NCBI GenBank assembly: GCA_913020115.1
Contig: CAJWBQ010000043.1
Span: 1 to 34,043 of the forward strand
DNA length: 34,043 bases
Reading direction: 5' to 3'
DNA from: an uncultured Cellvibrionales bacterium
GTDB taxonomy: Bacteria > Pseudomonadota > Gammaproteobacteria > Pseudomonadales > Cellvibrionaceae
Position numbers and translations under genes: made by a program. Position 1 is the stretch's first letter; the number at the start of each line of letters is the position of its first letter. Below the pieces are notes generated by a model. It worked only from the letters and a program-made list of their open reading frames with translations, was not told where the DNA came from and made no database searches. This document shows, in pieces, positions 1 to 8,465 of this stretch.

Positions 1-1110
1 TATGCCACCGGTATAGTGGGTAAGTGGCACTTGGGGCACCACCAAAAATACATGCCCTGGAACCAGGGGTTTGATCAATTTTTTGGTGTTCCTTACAGCA
101 ACGACATGGGTGGCTTGTATTACTTTGATAATCAAGCGATTCAGTTTGAAGATATTGATCAGCGTTACATGACGCGAACTTATACAGAAAAGTCTCTTGA
201 TTTTATTGAGGCTCATCAGGACGAACCATTTTTTCTTTATCTTGCTCACAATATGCCCCACGTACCGCTTTATGCCTCGCCAGAATTTGAGGGTAAATCG
301 GCAGGGGGGCTCTACGGTGATGTAGTGGAGGAACTCGATTGGAGTGTGGGTGAGATACTTAAAAAATTGGATGCTTTAAACCTCGCCTCAAACACCTTGG
401 TTATTTTTACCAGTGACAACGGCCCTTGGTTATTGATGGGCGATCATGGCGGTTCGGCAGCGGGCTTGAGAGAAGGCAAGCAATTTACCTTTGAGGGCGG
501 CATGCGAGTGCCTGCCGTGGCTTTTTGGCCGGAACACATCCCAGCCGGTATTGAACCTGAAGGTTTGGCAACAATGATGGATTGGCTACCTACATTTGTA
601 AACTTGGCCGGCGCCAGCCTTCCCGATGATCGCGTTATTGATGGCACAGACATTGGCAAAGTGCTGATAGGTAAAGAGCAGGGCGAGAACCGTGACTTTT
701 ACTATTACATGAGCGGCGAACTGCGGGCCTATCGCCATGGTGACTGGAAGCTAAAGCTTCCATATAAAGGGCAGGTGGGAGCGTTGGCATGGCTGCACGC
801 CGGTTTTGTTCGCGGCCACGAAACCCTACTGTTTAATTTGCAGGACGACCCTGGGGAACAAAATAACCTAGCCAAGCAAAACCCCGAAAAAGTTGCCTCT
901 ATGATGGCATCCATTGAGCAATTTAAGGCAGGCTTGGGCGAATTGCCTGAGGCTAAAAAGACGGGAAAAAATATGATCTATGGCCCTTACATCGATCTGC
1001 TTGGGGCTGTTGTTGGCAAGGTGCTTTTGGTCTTCGGAATCTTTTTACTGCTGTTGACACTCCTTGTTCGAAAATTAATAAAGAGACTTAGGTCGCCAAG
1101 CTCTAGCTAA
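1..1110 (+). CDS. Sulfatase (arylsulfatase A-like), 5' end outside window
   Basis: The reading frame is open from the first base, so the start and the formylglycine-forming Cys/Ser region lie upstream. The visible 369 residues begin inside the second sulfatase signature (YATGIVGKWHLG). Further on are the metal-site motif FTSDNGP and the typical GLREGKQFTFEGGMRVP stretch. Sulfatases of this family hydrolyse sulfate esters, usually in the periplasm or outside the cell. The last about 45 residues hold a hydrophobic segment (IDLLGAVVGKVLLVFGIFLLLL) followed by a basic tail, so the enzyme is probably anchored in the inner membrane by its C-terminus and faces the periplasm. It is followed after 58 nt by the SnoaL-like gene and probably heads or belongs to an operon with the hydroxylase and GH3 genes. 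Substrate is unknown. A GTG at 16 is not a real start, because the signature extends upstream of it. Confidence 0.9.
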   Translation, partial: YATGIVGKWHLGHHQKYMPWNQGFDQFFGVPYSNDMGGLYYFDNQAIQFEDIDQRYMTRTYTEKSLDFIEAHQDEPFFLYLAHNMPHVPLYASPEFEGKSAGGLYGDVVEELDWSVGEILKKLDALNLASNTLVIFTSDNGPWLLMGDHGGSAAGLREGKQFTFEGGMRVPAVAFWPEHIPAGIEPEGLATMMDWLPTFVNLAGASLPDDRVIDGTDIGKVLIGKEQGENRDFYYYMSGELRAYRHGDWKLKLPYKGQVGALAWLHAGFVRGHETLLFNLQDDPGEQNNLAKQNPEKVASMMASIEQFKAGLGELPEAKKTGKNMIYGPYIDLLGAVVGKVLLVFGIFLLLLTLLVRKLIKRLRSPSSS

Positions 1111-1168
1111 AAATAGCCTTGCTTAAGGGCTTGTTTGATGAAGTGATTTATTTGATGGAGACCCAATC

Positions 1169-1711
1169 TTGAAATTGTCAGCCAAATATTTGTTTCTGGT
1201 CGCAGCGGCCTGCGCAGTTCTCTCGCTCCCAGTTGTGTCAATGGCGAGTGGTGAAACTACTGTGTTGTCGAACAATTCTAGCAATCTATTCATCGAGAAC
1301 GCCTGTAAAAAATCCGGTATAAATTATGCGCGTCTTGCCGACCAAAACAACATAGATGAGCTGGCATTGCTCTTTACAGAAGACGCGGAATTTGTCTTGG
1401 CCGGTCGGAGTTTCAAAGGACGAAAGGCAATAAAGTCAATATTTCTGATGCTGCAAAAGAGAAAAGATCACATTAGTCGGCATCTAGTCAGCAATTATTT
1501 GGTGCAGGTAGGCGAGAGCGGAAACATAAGAGGAAGTTCTTACATCACTCTATATCGCCTGCCAAAGAAGGGGGCGACTGCCGCAGCACCTGTGTTGCCT
1601 GATGTATTTGCTGAGTACGATGATGACTACCAAATTAGTGGTGAGCGTTGTTTGATTAAGAGGCGGGAGATAAACCTGGTTTACGTTCGTCAAAAAGATA
1701 ATAAATCCTAA
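1169..1711 (+). CDS. Secreted SnoaL/NTF2-like fold protein
   Basis: 180 residues from a TTG start, chosen because GGAG lies 8 nt upstream (1157-1160) and the N-terminus (MKLSAKYLFLVAAACAVLSL) is a good signal peptide, with likely cleavage near VSMASG. The mature part resembles the SnoaL-like branch of the NTF2 fold: INYARLADQNNIDELALLFT followed by EFVLAGRSFKGRKAI and a beta-rich C-terminal half. Members of this fold include ketosteroid isomerases, polyketide cyclases, dehydratases and dioxygenase beta subunits, so the fold alone does not fix an activity. A signal peptide is unusual for an enzyme of this group. It lies 10 nt before the membrane hydroxylase gene, which suggests it acts on the same compound or serves as a binding protein. 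Fold assignment is fairly sure; function is not known. Confidence 0.75.
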   Translation: MKLSAKYLFLVAAACAVLSLPVVSMASGETTVLSNNSSNLFIENACKKSGINYARLADQNNIDELALLFTEDAEFVLAGRSFKGRKAIKSIFLMLQKRKDHISRHLVSNYLVQVGESGNIRGSSYITLYRLPKKGATAAAPVLPDVFAEYDDDYQISGERCLIKRREINLVYVRQKDNKS

Positions 1712-1721
1712 AGGTTAATGC

Positions 1722-2972
1722 ATGAATTTCCTTCCCTATGCCGTACCATTCTTTCTGCTCTTAATCTTAGTGGAAATTCTATGGGGGCACGCTAAAAGTA
1801 ACAACACTTATCGTGTCAACGATACGATAAACAGTTTGAGCTTGGGTCTACTTAGCACTGTGTCGAAGTTGGTTTTCCTGAACGTAGGGGTTTTAGTTTT
1901 CTCAAAGGTAGAGCAGGATTACGCACTATTCCCCCTGAGTACAGAATCTACAAGCCATTGGCTCATTGGAATTGTGATTTATGACTTCTTCTACTATTGG
2001 TTTCATCGCATAAGTCATGAGCGACAGATATTTTGGGGCTCACACGTCGTGCACCATCAAAGTGAAGACTATAACTTGAGCACGGCGCTTCGGCAGACGG
2101 GCACCGGCTTTGTCGCCACCTGGATATTTTTTGTGCCCTGTTTCTTTTTGGGTATGCCCATTTATATGTATGTTGGAGTGTCCACCGCTCATCTGATTTA
2201 TCAATTTTGGATTCACTCGCGACATATTCCCAAGCTGGGGTGGTTTGAGTGGGTGTTTGTCTCGCCATCAAACCATCGTGTGCACCATGCGCAAAACCCT
2301 CGTTACATCGACAAAAATTACGGCGGGCTGTTTATTTTGTGGGACAGGTTGTTTGGAACTTTTGCCGAGGAAGACGAGGGCGAGGAAATTATCTATGGCT
2401 TGCGGACAGCCTTGAATAGTTGGAACCCTTTGTGGGCCAACGTCCACATTTTTGTTTCCATGTTTCGTGATGCCTGTAGAACAACGGTCACGAAAGACAA
2501 AATATCAATGCTGTGGTCCCGTACGGGCTGGAGGCCTGAGGATGTGGCAGAACGTTACCCCATACAAAAAACGGATCTAGATGACTTCCATAAATACAAT
2601 CCATCACTAACTTTCGCGGCTGGAATTACGCTTGTTTTACAGTATCTATTGCTGACGGTATTCCACCTTTGGACAACAGCGCAAATATTGAGCCTGAATT
2701 ATCCCGTGATACTTGGTGTTGCTCTAATTCAGTTGTATACGGTGATTGTACTGGGGGCGGTGTTGGACCTTAAACATTATGCGATGAATTTGGAGTGGTC
2801 GAGAGTTATCGTGCTGACCTTGTTGTTGTTGGCACTTTACATCGGTGAATTTATCGGTAAAGGCTGGTTTACCTATGGCCTTACCTATTTGGTCGGCAGT
2901 GCTCTGCTGATGTTAATAACAATCAAATTGACGAATAAAGAAGCGGTGTTAAGCACCGTAACTGAGGGTTAA
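1722..2972 (+). CDS. Sterol desaturase / fatty acid hydroxylase family membrane di-iron oxygenase
   Basis: 416 residues with the three histidine clusters of the fatty acid hydroxylase superfamily: H95-RIS-H99, H108-VV-HH112 and H185-RV-HH189, plus a further HSRHIPK motif. These bind two irons and support O2-dependent hydroxylation or desaturation of lipids or sterols; alkylglycerol monooxygenase is a related type. Hydrophobic segments lie at the N-terminus and around residues 130-165. Beyond the catalytic domain there is an extra C-terminal membrane region (about residues 300-405), making it longer than simple family members. AAAGG seven nt before the ATG fixes the start. It is 10 nt after the SnoaL-like gene and 3 nt before the GH3 gene, so all are likely cotranscribed. 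A paralogue of the same architecture is at 16218-17450. Substrate cannot be told from sequence. Confidence 0.88.
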   Translation: MNFLPYAVPFFLLLILVEILWGHAKSNNTYRVNDTINSLSLGLLSTVSKLVFLNVGVLVFSKVEQDYALFPLSTESTSHWLIGIVIYDFFYYWFHRISHERQIFWGSHVVHHQSEDYNLSTALRQTGTGFVATWIFFVPCFFLGMPIYMYVGVSTAHLIYQFWIHSRHIPKLGWFEWVFVSPSNHRVHHAQNPRYIDKNYGGLFILWDRLFGTFAEEDEGEEIIYGLRTALNSWNPLWANVHIFVSMFRDACRTTVTKDKISMLWSRTGWRPEDVAERYPIQKTDLDDFHKYNPSLTFAAGITLVLQYLLLTVFHLWTTAQILSLNYPVILGVALIQLYTVIVLGAVLDLKHYAMNLEWSRVIVLTLLLLALYIGEFIGKGWFTYGLTYLVGSALLMLITIKLTNKEAVLSTVTEG

Positions 2973-2975
2973 AAA

Positions 2976-5027
2976 GTGCAAGTGATTAAGCTGTTTAAAT
3001 ATATTGGAATGGGGCTGGCGACTGTCATTGGTGGTCTGGCCGCCTTGATAGGTTTTTTGCAGGTGAGTATTTATTTTGACAATATTCATGGGCAAGAGGC
3101 GCTGGGTGTCTCGGCCCAAACACTAACGCAGAATGGCTTCACATTCAGAGATCTGAATAAAAATGGCGCTTTGGATGTCTATGAAGATACGCGGGCTGAG
3201 CAGTCCCAGCGTATCGACAATTTGATAAGCCTAATGACAGTGGAAGAGAAAGCCGGACTGATGTTTCATCCCCAGATGATGATGGGTGAAGATGGTAAGG
3301 TCATCGAAAAAACCTGGTTGCTGCAAATGATTTACCCCATGTTGGGCGCCTTTGATGCCGTGGGCGGAAAATTGCTGAGCCATTTTAATATCGTTGGCAC
3401 CGCTGATGCCACCAAAGAGGCGCAATGGCACAATGCCTTGCAAGTGCTCGCGGAGAAGACCCGCATGGGTATCCCCATTACATTCTCAAGTGATCCTCGC
3501 CACGGTTCTCGCAACAATATGCGCGCCACTAGTATTGCGGCGGAGTCTTTCTCTCGCTGGCCTGAACCTATTGGCTTAGCCGCAACGGGCGACGAAGCCC
3601 TGGTGGAGTCTTTTGGTAGAATTGCCCGCGAGGAATACCGAGCTGTAGGAATTCGAGTTGCACTGCATCCAATGGCCGACCTTGCCACTGAGCCGCGCTG
3701 GGCTCGCATCGTCGGTACTTTCGGTGAAGATGCCGATCTTTCTGCGCGAATGATCGGCGCTTACGTGAAGGGCTTCCAGGGAGCAGAAATAAACACAGAA
3801 AGCGTCATCACTATGACAAAGCACTTTTCGGGTGGCGGCGCTCAGAAAGATGGCTTGGATGCTCACTTCCCCTATGGCAAAGAGCAGGCCTACCCGGGTG
3901 ATAATTTCGATTACCACCTAATTCCCTTTGAGTCGGCTTTTGCCGCGGGCACTGGGCAAATCATGCCTTATTACGGCGTGCCTATGGATCAAACTCCAGA
4001 GAACGTTGCCTTCGCCTACAACCGATACATCATCACGGATTTACTTCGCAATAAATACCAGTTTGACGGCGTGGTCTGCAGTGATTGGGCGGTATTGGAT
4101 TCGTGGTTGACTATTGGTTATTTTGGCGTCGCGCCGGCTCGCTCCTACGGTGTTGAAGACCTAAGTGTTGAAGAGCGCATCGTTAAGATGTTGGACGCCG
4201 GTATTGATCAGTTTGGGGGCTCCTCTGCAGTGGCCAGTTTGATCAATATAGTTCGCGAGAAAAGAATCTCTGAATCTCGGTTGGATGAATCTGTGCGTCG
4301 GCTACTTCGAGATAAATTCCGCTTAGGTTTGTTTGATCAGCCCTACGTTGATGTCGAAGCAGCAGCGAAGAGCGTGGGCACTGAAGCCTACATGGCTGCT
4401 GGAGAGAAAGCGCAAAGACAATCTATCGTCCTGTTGAAAAACAGTTCAGAAATTAACACGCCACTGCAAACTGTTTTGCCGCTTGCGCGAGGCAGCAAGG
4501 TGTATGTTGAGAATATCGATGAAAGTGTGGCCTCACAATATGGCTCGGTGGTAAACAACTTGGAGGAGGCTGACTACGCCATTGTTCGCATTGCAGCACC
4601 TTTCGAGAACCATAATGGTTTGGCCCAGTCACTGGTGGATTTGTTGCTGGAATCATTATTCCATCAAGGCCGCTTAGACTTCCCTCAGGAAGAGCTGGAT
4701 AGATTGCTGGCAATTGCCGACACTAAGCCAACGGTGTTTGTCATTCATCTCGACAGGCCTGCAGTGATTCCCGAGCTGGCGCAGGCGGCGGCAGGTTTGT
4801 TGGCTGAGTTTGGGGCGAACGATCGGGCGGTGCTTGATCTTGTCTACGGTGAATTTAATCCCGTTGCTAAGCTCCCTTTTGAGTTGCCTTCGTCGGTAGA
4901 GGCGGTGGAGAAGCAAAAAGAAGATGTGCCTTATGATTCAGAAGATCCGCTGTTTGAGTTTGGTCATGGGCTAACATATTCCCAGCTGGATGAAGGTGGT
5001 GAGGCCTATACTTTAAGCAAGCCCTAA
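2976..5027 (+). CDS. Glycoside hydrolase family 3 (beta-glucosidase-like), membrane-anchored
   Basis: 683 residues from a GTG start with GAGG 8 nt upstream. The N-terminus (about residues 5-30) is a single hydrophobic segment without a clear cleavage site, so the enzyme is probably tethered to the inner membrane and periplasmic. Residues about 50-65 hold an EF-hand-like loop (DLNKNGALDVYED), common in this GH3 group. The TIM-barrel domain has the KHFSGGG motif near 281 and the expected nucleophile D370 in VVCSDW. The C-terminal alpha/beta sandwich ends with the usual FEFGHGLTYS. GH3 enzymes release glucose or related sugars from non-reducing ends by a retaining mechanism. Position next to a sulfatase and a lipid/sterol-type hydroxylase suggests a glycoconjugate substrate rather than plain cellulose fragments (inference). 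It overlaps no other gene and ends in a hairpin. Confidence 0.92.
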   Translation: MQVIKLFKYIGMGLATVIGGLAALIGFLQVSIYFDNIHGQEALGVSAQTLTQNGFTFRDLNKNGALDVYEDTRAEQSQRIDNLISLMTVEEKAGLMFHPQMMMGEDGKVIEKTWLLQMIYPMLGAFDAVGGKLLSHFNIVGTADATKEAQWHNALQVLAEKTRMGIPITFSSDPRHGSRNNMRATSIAAESFSRWPEPIGLAATGDEALVESFGRIAREEYRAVGIRVALHPMADLATEPRWARIVGTFGEDADLSARMIGAYVKGFQGAEINTESVITMTKHFSGGGAQKDGLDAHFPYGKEQAYPGDNFDYHLIPFESAFAAGTGQIMPYYGVPMDQTPENVAFAYNRYIITDLLRNKYQFDGVVCSDWAVLDSWLTIGYFGVAPARSYGVEDLSVEERIVKMLDAGIDQFGGSSAVASLINIVREKRISESRLDESVRRLLRDKFRLGLFDQPYVDVEAAAKSVGTEAYMAAGEKAQRQSIVLLKNSSEINTPLQTVLPLARGSKVYVENIDESVASQYGSVVNNLEEADYAIVRIAAPFENHNGLAQSLVDLLLESLFHQGRLDFPQEELDRLLAIADTKPTVFVIHLDRPAVIPELAQAAAGLLAEFGANDRAVLDLVYGEFNPVAKLPFELPSSVEAVEKQKEDVPYDSEDPLFEFGHGLTYSQLDEGGEAYTLSKP

Positions 5028-5040
5028 GGGTTTGCTTAAA
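5012..5040. terminator. Hairpin spanning the GH3 stop codon, possible bidirectional terminator
   Basis: Thirteen-base arms TTTAAGCAAGCCC and GGGTTTGCTTAAA pair with one G-U, and the 3-nt loop is exactly the TAA stop of the GH3 gene. It is followed by AGTGTTTTAC rather than a clean T run, so it may slow or protect the mRNA 3' end rather than be a classic intrinsic terminator. It lies between convergent genes. Confidence 0.5.
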
Positions 5041-5062
5041 AGTGTTTTACTTAAAGTAGAAG

Positions 5063-5083
5063 GGCTTGGAAAAATTCCAAGCC
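5063..5083. terminator. Second convergent-gene hairpin at the end of bepA
   Basis: Perfect inverted repeat GGCTTGGAA / TTCCAAGCC with an AAA loop (TTT on the minus strand), just touching the bepA stop codon. In the minus direction it is followed by a pyrimidine-rich CTTCTACTTT. Together with the hairpin at 5012-5040 it probably insulates the two converging transcription units. Confidence 0.5.
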
Positions 5084-6549
5084 TACAGGTGATCATTCTC
5101 CTGCATGCTGCGAACATCTTTAATCCGCTCCTGAAGTAAAGCCGTTGTGTGATAACTCGCCCGAGAGAGTTTTAAGGCATTCCGCAACTGCTTCTGCGCT
5201 TTGTCGTAGACGCCATTCAATATAAAATACTCCGCTCGCGCTTGATGAACGCCAACAATATTACCGGCTAAACCGTGAACCTCGGCCAATAAATACCAAA
5301 CGTAATCGTCCTTTGGGCGCTTTCTTGAATACTGTTTTAAAACCCCTTCGCTCTGAGCATAGCGCCCAGCCTTCATCAAAGTCTCCGCGTAGCGAACATT
5401 GAGAGGGTGGTTTTCTGGATGTGTTTTCAGTTGAGCTTCTAATCGTTCCAGCGCCTTAGGAAACTCATTGTTAGCAACAAGAATGTCCACAGCGGCAATC
5501 TGATAGCTCACCTTTGTGGGGTTCTTGCTAAGCAAGGGTTGCAATTCTTGCCAGGCCTTTTCGGTTTCCCGGGAGTCGGTGAGTGCCAGCACTAAGCCGT
5601 AGCGGCTGCCATCTATAGACAGGGTTTTACCATTCATCTCGTTGCGGAAGCGTTTCACCGCCGCCTGCGGGGTAATTTCATGCTTCAGCTGAATTCGAGC
5701 CTGCATGAGATGGTAGTCCAAGTTGTTATTGTATTGTTTCGCAGGGTATTGCGCGGCCCGGTTGCGGGAGTCTGCAATACGGTTTTCTGTCACCGGGTGG
5801 GACAGCAAAAATTCTGGTGGACGGCGAGTGTAGCGTGTGGCCTTCATCATGCTTTCAAACATCGCTGGCACCGCGTGAGGGTCCATGTCGGCGTTAACCA
5901 TGTTGATCATGCCGATGCGATCGGCTTCTTGTTCATTTTGCCGACTAAAGCGCAAGCGGCTTTCTAGAGACGCTGCCTGAGCGGCCGTCATCGCGGCAAT
6001 GCCCGCATCGCCACCCACGGTGGCTGCAAGTACCAGGCCGCCGAGTAGGGCGGCCATGCTGGGAATGCTGGCCTTTTGTTGCGCTTCAACACCGCGCGCG
6101 AAATGTCGTTGACTCAAGTGCGCCAATTCGTGTGACAGTACCGAGGCGAGTTGATGTTCGTTTTCGGCGTGAAGGAATAAGCCTGTGTGTACACCCACAA
6201 CGCCACCGGGCACGGCAAAGGCGTTCATGCTGGCATTTTCCACCAGTATCAAGTCTAACCGGCGGTCGCTGAGTTGACTGGTCTCTGCCAGTTCCGCCAG
6301 CAGTTTTTGCAAATAGTCGGTAAGAAGAGGGTCGGAGGAGGTGGGCACTTGGCTGCGGTACATGCGCTGCCACTTTTGACCCAATGCTCTCTCTACGGCA
6401 GGTGATACAATAGCCGAGCTGGCGTCGCCCAGTGAGGGCAACTTAATGTCGCTTTTTGCCAGAGCAACTTGGACAGGCAGTGACATAAGTGCTGTGAGTA
6501 GGGCGGTGAAGCAAGTTCTCGGTTTAAGCGTTTTGACTAATTTGTGCAC
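5083..6549 (-). CDS. bepA: BepA-like periplasmic M48 metalloprotease with TPR domain
   Basis: 488 residues, matching the roughly 490 of the E. coli protein. A signal peptide (about residues 1-31, ending VALA-KS) sends it to the periplasm. The zinc site is visible: H140-E141-x2-H144 in LSHELAHLSQRHF, and E206 in the NEQEAD motif as third ligand. A membrane-contacting hydrophobic stretch lies at about 160-195. The C-terminal half from about 290 has TPR-like helices. BepA helps assemble or degrades outer-membrane beta-barrel proteins such as LptD (family knowledge). It is divergent from the TusA-like gene and perM, an arrangement seen in other gammaproteobacteria, which supports orthology. Confidence 0.92.
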   Translation of the reverse strand: MHKLVKTLKPRTCFTALLTALMSLPVQVALAKSDIKLPSLGDASSAIVSPAVERALGQKWQRMYRSQVPTSSDPLLTDYLQKLLAELAETSQLSDRRLDLILVENASMNAFAVPGGVVGVHTGLFLHAENEHQLASVLSHELAHLSQRHFARGVEAQQKASIPSMAALLGGLVLAATVGGDAGIAAMTAAQAASLESRLRFSRQNEQEADRIGMINMVNADMDPHAVPAMFESMMKATRYTRRPPEFLLSHPVTENRIADSRNRAAQYPAKQYNNNLDYHLMQARIQLKHEITPQAAVKRFRNEMNGKTLSIDGSRYGLVLALTDSRETEKAWQELQPLLSKNPTKVSYQIAAVDILVANNEFPKALERLEAQLKTHPENHPLNVRYAETLMKAGRYAQSEGVLKQYSRKRPKDDYVWYLLAEVHGLAGNIVGVHQARAEYFILNGVYDKAQKQLRNALKLSRASYHTTALLQERIKDVRSMQENDHL

Positions 6550-6783
6550 AAAAATGTGATGACTCCTCGTCGTACTGCATAATGATCGTGGCGATACAGC
6601 CGTGCTTTACTTTATCGTTTCGCCGTGAGGCTGCCTAGCGCTTTGACGCATCTTAGCCCGCTTTGTTCGATACAATCTGTAAATAATCGTAAATCGTCGT
6701 AGTGCAGATGGTAGGATTGCGTCACACTTAAGCCCTTGGCCTGTTTTCCTGCCTTTGATCCCCCTTTAACATAGGAACGTGTT

Positions 6784-7017
6784 TTGAATTTTACAATTGA
6801 TGCGGAGCTGGACGCCACCGGTTTGCGTTGCCCTCTGCCGCTGCTAAAAGCCAAGCAGGCACTGAGCAAGCTCAATAGCGGTCAGTGTTTAAAGGTCTTG
6901 GCCACCGACTCGGGCTCGGTGAGAGATTTCCAGGCCTTTGCCGATCTCAGTGATAACACATTGCTGCTCAGTGAAACCCACGAGCAGCACTACATTTATG
7001 TTTTACAGAAAGCTTAA
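6784..7017 (+). CDS. TusA/SirA-family sulfur carrier protein
   Basis: 77 residues, the normal length for the family, from a TTG start with AGGAA six nt upstream (6773-6777). The hallmark motif LRCPLPLLKAKQAL carries the active cysteine C16 in a CPxP context; the rest is the expected two-layer alpha/beta fold. These proteins accept persulfide sulfur from cysteine desulfurases and pass it on for tRNA thiolation, molybdenum cofactor or other pathways. This neighbourhood (bepA divergent, perM downstream) matches the SirA-like gene next to bepA in pseudomonads, so it may be that paralogue rather than the TusA of tRNA thiolation. The 235-nt divergent region to bepA should hold both promoters; no convincing -35/-10 pair was identified. 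Confidence 0.9.
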   Translation: MNFTIDAELDATGLRCPLPLLKAKQALSKLNSGQCLKVLATDSGSVRDFQAFADLSDNTLLLSETHEQHYIYVLQKA

Positions 7018-7064
7018 TGAACGGGCGGCGTTGTTAACCTATGACTAAATTTACTGAGGGCTCA

Positions 7065-8144
7065 ATGTTTCGAATTTTTCACGGTTGGTTTGATCGATAT
7101 TTTGGGGACGAAGAAGCGCTAATTCTGGCGATTCTACTCGGCGTCTCTCTGCTCATTATCGTTACTATGGGGGCGATTTTAGCGCCCGTCATCGCCAGCT
7201 TGATTATCGCCTTTTTAATGCAGGGAATGGTGGAGCGCTTACGCACTTGGGGTATGTCACACATCGCCTCAGTGAGTATCGCCTTTGTGGTTCTGGTCAG
7301 TGGGCTGGCGGCATCTGTTTTGGTGCTGATGCCAATCATATGGCAGCAGGCGGTAAAATTGGTGTCAGAAATACCGCGAATGCTTACCGAGTGGAATCAG
7401 CTACTGCTGCTTCTGCCGCAAAAATACCCCATGTTGATCAGCGCTGAGCAGGTGGATGAGCTCATTAAGTCGGCCAGTGGAGAGCTGGGTGGCATGGGGC
7501 AGCAATTGTTGTCATTTTCCCTGACCAGTTTGCCTATGCTGGTAGCCGCGCTGATTTACATCGTGCTTGTGCCAATATTGGTGTTTTTCTTTTTGAAAGA
7601 CTCAAAGCAATTGGTGCAGTGGTGCTCGGCTTTTTTACCCGTTGAAAGGCCTGTAATGAGCCGTATTTGGCGAGAGATGAACGAGCAGATAGCCAATTAT
7701 GTCCGCGGTAAGGTCATTGAGATTATTGTGGTGGGGGTTGCAAGCTATGTTGCCTTTGCCATTCTGGGCCTAAACTACGCTTTGCTTTTAGCGCTTGCGG
7801 TAGGCTTGTCGGTGGTGATCCCCTATATCGGCGCGGCTGTAGTCACACTTCCGGTGGCCATGATTGGCGTGTTCCAGTGGGGTTTTGGCAGCGAGTTTTT
7901 CTACTTGCTGATGGTCTACGGCATCATTCAAGCCCTGGACGGCAACGTCTTGGTGCCGCTGCTATTTTCTGAGGCTGTGAACCTGCACCCTGTCGCCATT
8001 ATCTTAGCCGTGCTGGTGTTTGGCGGTTTCTGGGGTTTTTGGGGCGTATTCTTCGCCATCCCGCTGGCTACTTTAGTTAAGGCTATTTTGAATGCCTGGC
8101 CAATACGGGCGAAAGTGCTTCAAGCAGAGCCTTGCGAAGCTTAA
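7065..8144 (+). CDS. perM: PerM / AI-2E transporter family permease
   Basis: A polytopic inner-membrane protein with about seven or eight hydrophobic segments. Family features include the loop after LVPILVFFFLKD, the segment IANYVRGKVIEIIVVGVASY and the C-terminal GGFWGFWGVFFAIPLATLVKA. Members have been proposed to export autoinducer-2, Na+/H+ or other small solutes; the substrate here is unknown. I take the ATG at 7065 (MFRIFHGWFDRYF) because GAGGG lies four nt upstream (7056-7060) and family members start close to this motif. An in-frame ATG at 7041 would add eight residues but has no ribosome binding site. It lies downstream of the TusA-like gene in the same direction and is probably cotranscribed with it. 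Confidence 0.88.
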   Translation: MFRIFHGWFDRYFGDEEALILAILLGVSLLIIVTMGAILAPVIASLIIAFLMQGMVERLRTWGMSHIASVSIAFVVLVSGLAASVLVLMPIIWQQAVKLVSEIPRMLTEWNQLLLLLPQKYPMLISAEQVDELIKSASGELGGMGQQLLSFSLTSLPMLVAALIYIVLVPILVFFFLKDSKQLVQWCSAFLPVERPVMSRIWREMNEQIANYVRGKVIEIIVVGVASYVAFAILGLNYALLLALAVGLSVVIPYIGAAVVTLPVAMIGVFQWGFGSEFFYLLMVYGIIQALDGNVLVPLLFSEAVNLHPVAIILAVLVFGGFWGFWGVFFAIPLATLVKAILNAWPIRAKVLQAEPCEA

Positions 8145-8158
8145 AACTTTACGCGCCG

Positions 8159-8199
8159 ATGGCCATTTTCTAGGGTGATTTGGCCATAATTAGTTTTTT
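8159..8199 (+). terminator. Possible rho-independent terminator after perM
   Basis: Arms ATGGCCA (8159-8165) and TGGCCAT (8181-8187) enclose a 15-nt loop and are followed within seven nt by six T (8194-8199). The large loop and the gap before the T run make it weak. Confidence 0.4.
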
Positions 8200-8289
8200 C
8201 CTCTTCATTATGTAGTCTAGCTACAGTAAAATCTCTTGCCATAAATTGTATAAATATTAGGGATATCGAGGATTTAGCAAGGTTTTAAC

Positions 8290-8349
8290 ATGCTCATTCT
8301 CGAAGCTTCGCTGGAAAGCATCTGCGCTTTGTGTAAAAATACTACATGA
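8290..8349 (+). CDS. Possible short leader peptide upstream of aceE
   Basis: Nineteen codons (MLILEASLESICALCKNTT) from ATG to TGA, with AAGG seven nt before the ATG. There is no homologue known to me and no clear regulatory codon run, so it may be chance. It lies upstream of the weak -10-like box at 8377, which would exclude it from a transcript starting there. Confidence 0.2.
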   Translation: MLILEASLESICALCKNTT

Positions 8350-8405
8350 ATTTGTGTGTTGTAGCGAAAAAGCCCCTATACTCATGCACTGAACAACTTA
8401 AATGA

Positions 8406-8428
8406 GTGCCAGTATTCCAAGCTGGTAC
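8406..8428 (+). promoter_or_regulatory. Hairpin in the aceE 5' leader
   Basis: GTGCCAG (8406-8412) pairs with CTGGTAC (8422-8428) with one G-U across a 9-nt loop, ending 25 nt before the Shine-Dalgarno. It could be a regulator binding site or mRNA structure. Confidence 0.3.
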
Positions 8429-8465
8429 TGATGTAACGGAACGGTCAATTACTGAGGAGAATTGA

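Larger units (their letters stand above)
8145..8465. other. Intergenic region and leader of the aceE gene
   Basis: 321 nt with no long ORF. It holds a possible terminator for perM (8159-8199), a 19-codon ORF with a good AAGG Shine-Dalgarno (8290-8349) containing a perfect CGAAGCTTCG palindrome (8301-8310), a possible -10 TATACT (8377-8382) with a poor -35 TTGTGT 19 nt upstream (8352-8357), and a hairpin (8406-8428). The GAGGAG at 8454-8459 is the aceE ribosome binding site. No PdhR-type operator was recognised. Confidence 0.5.
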
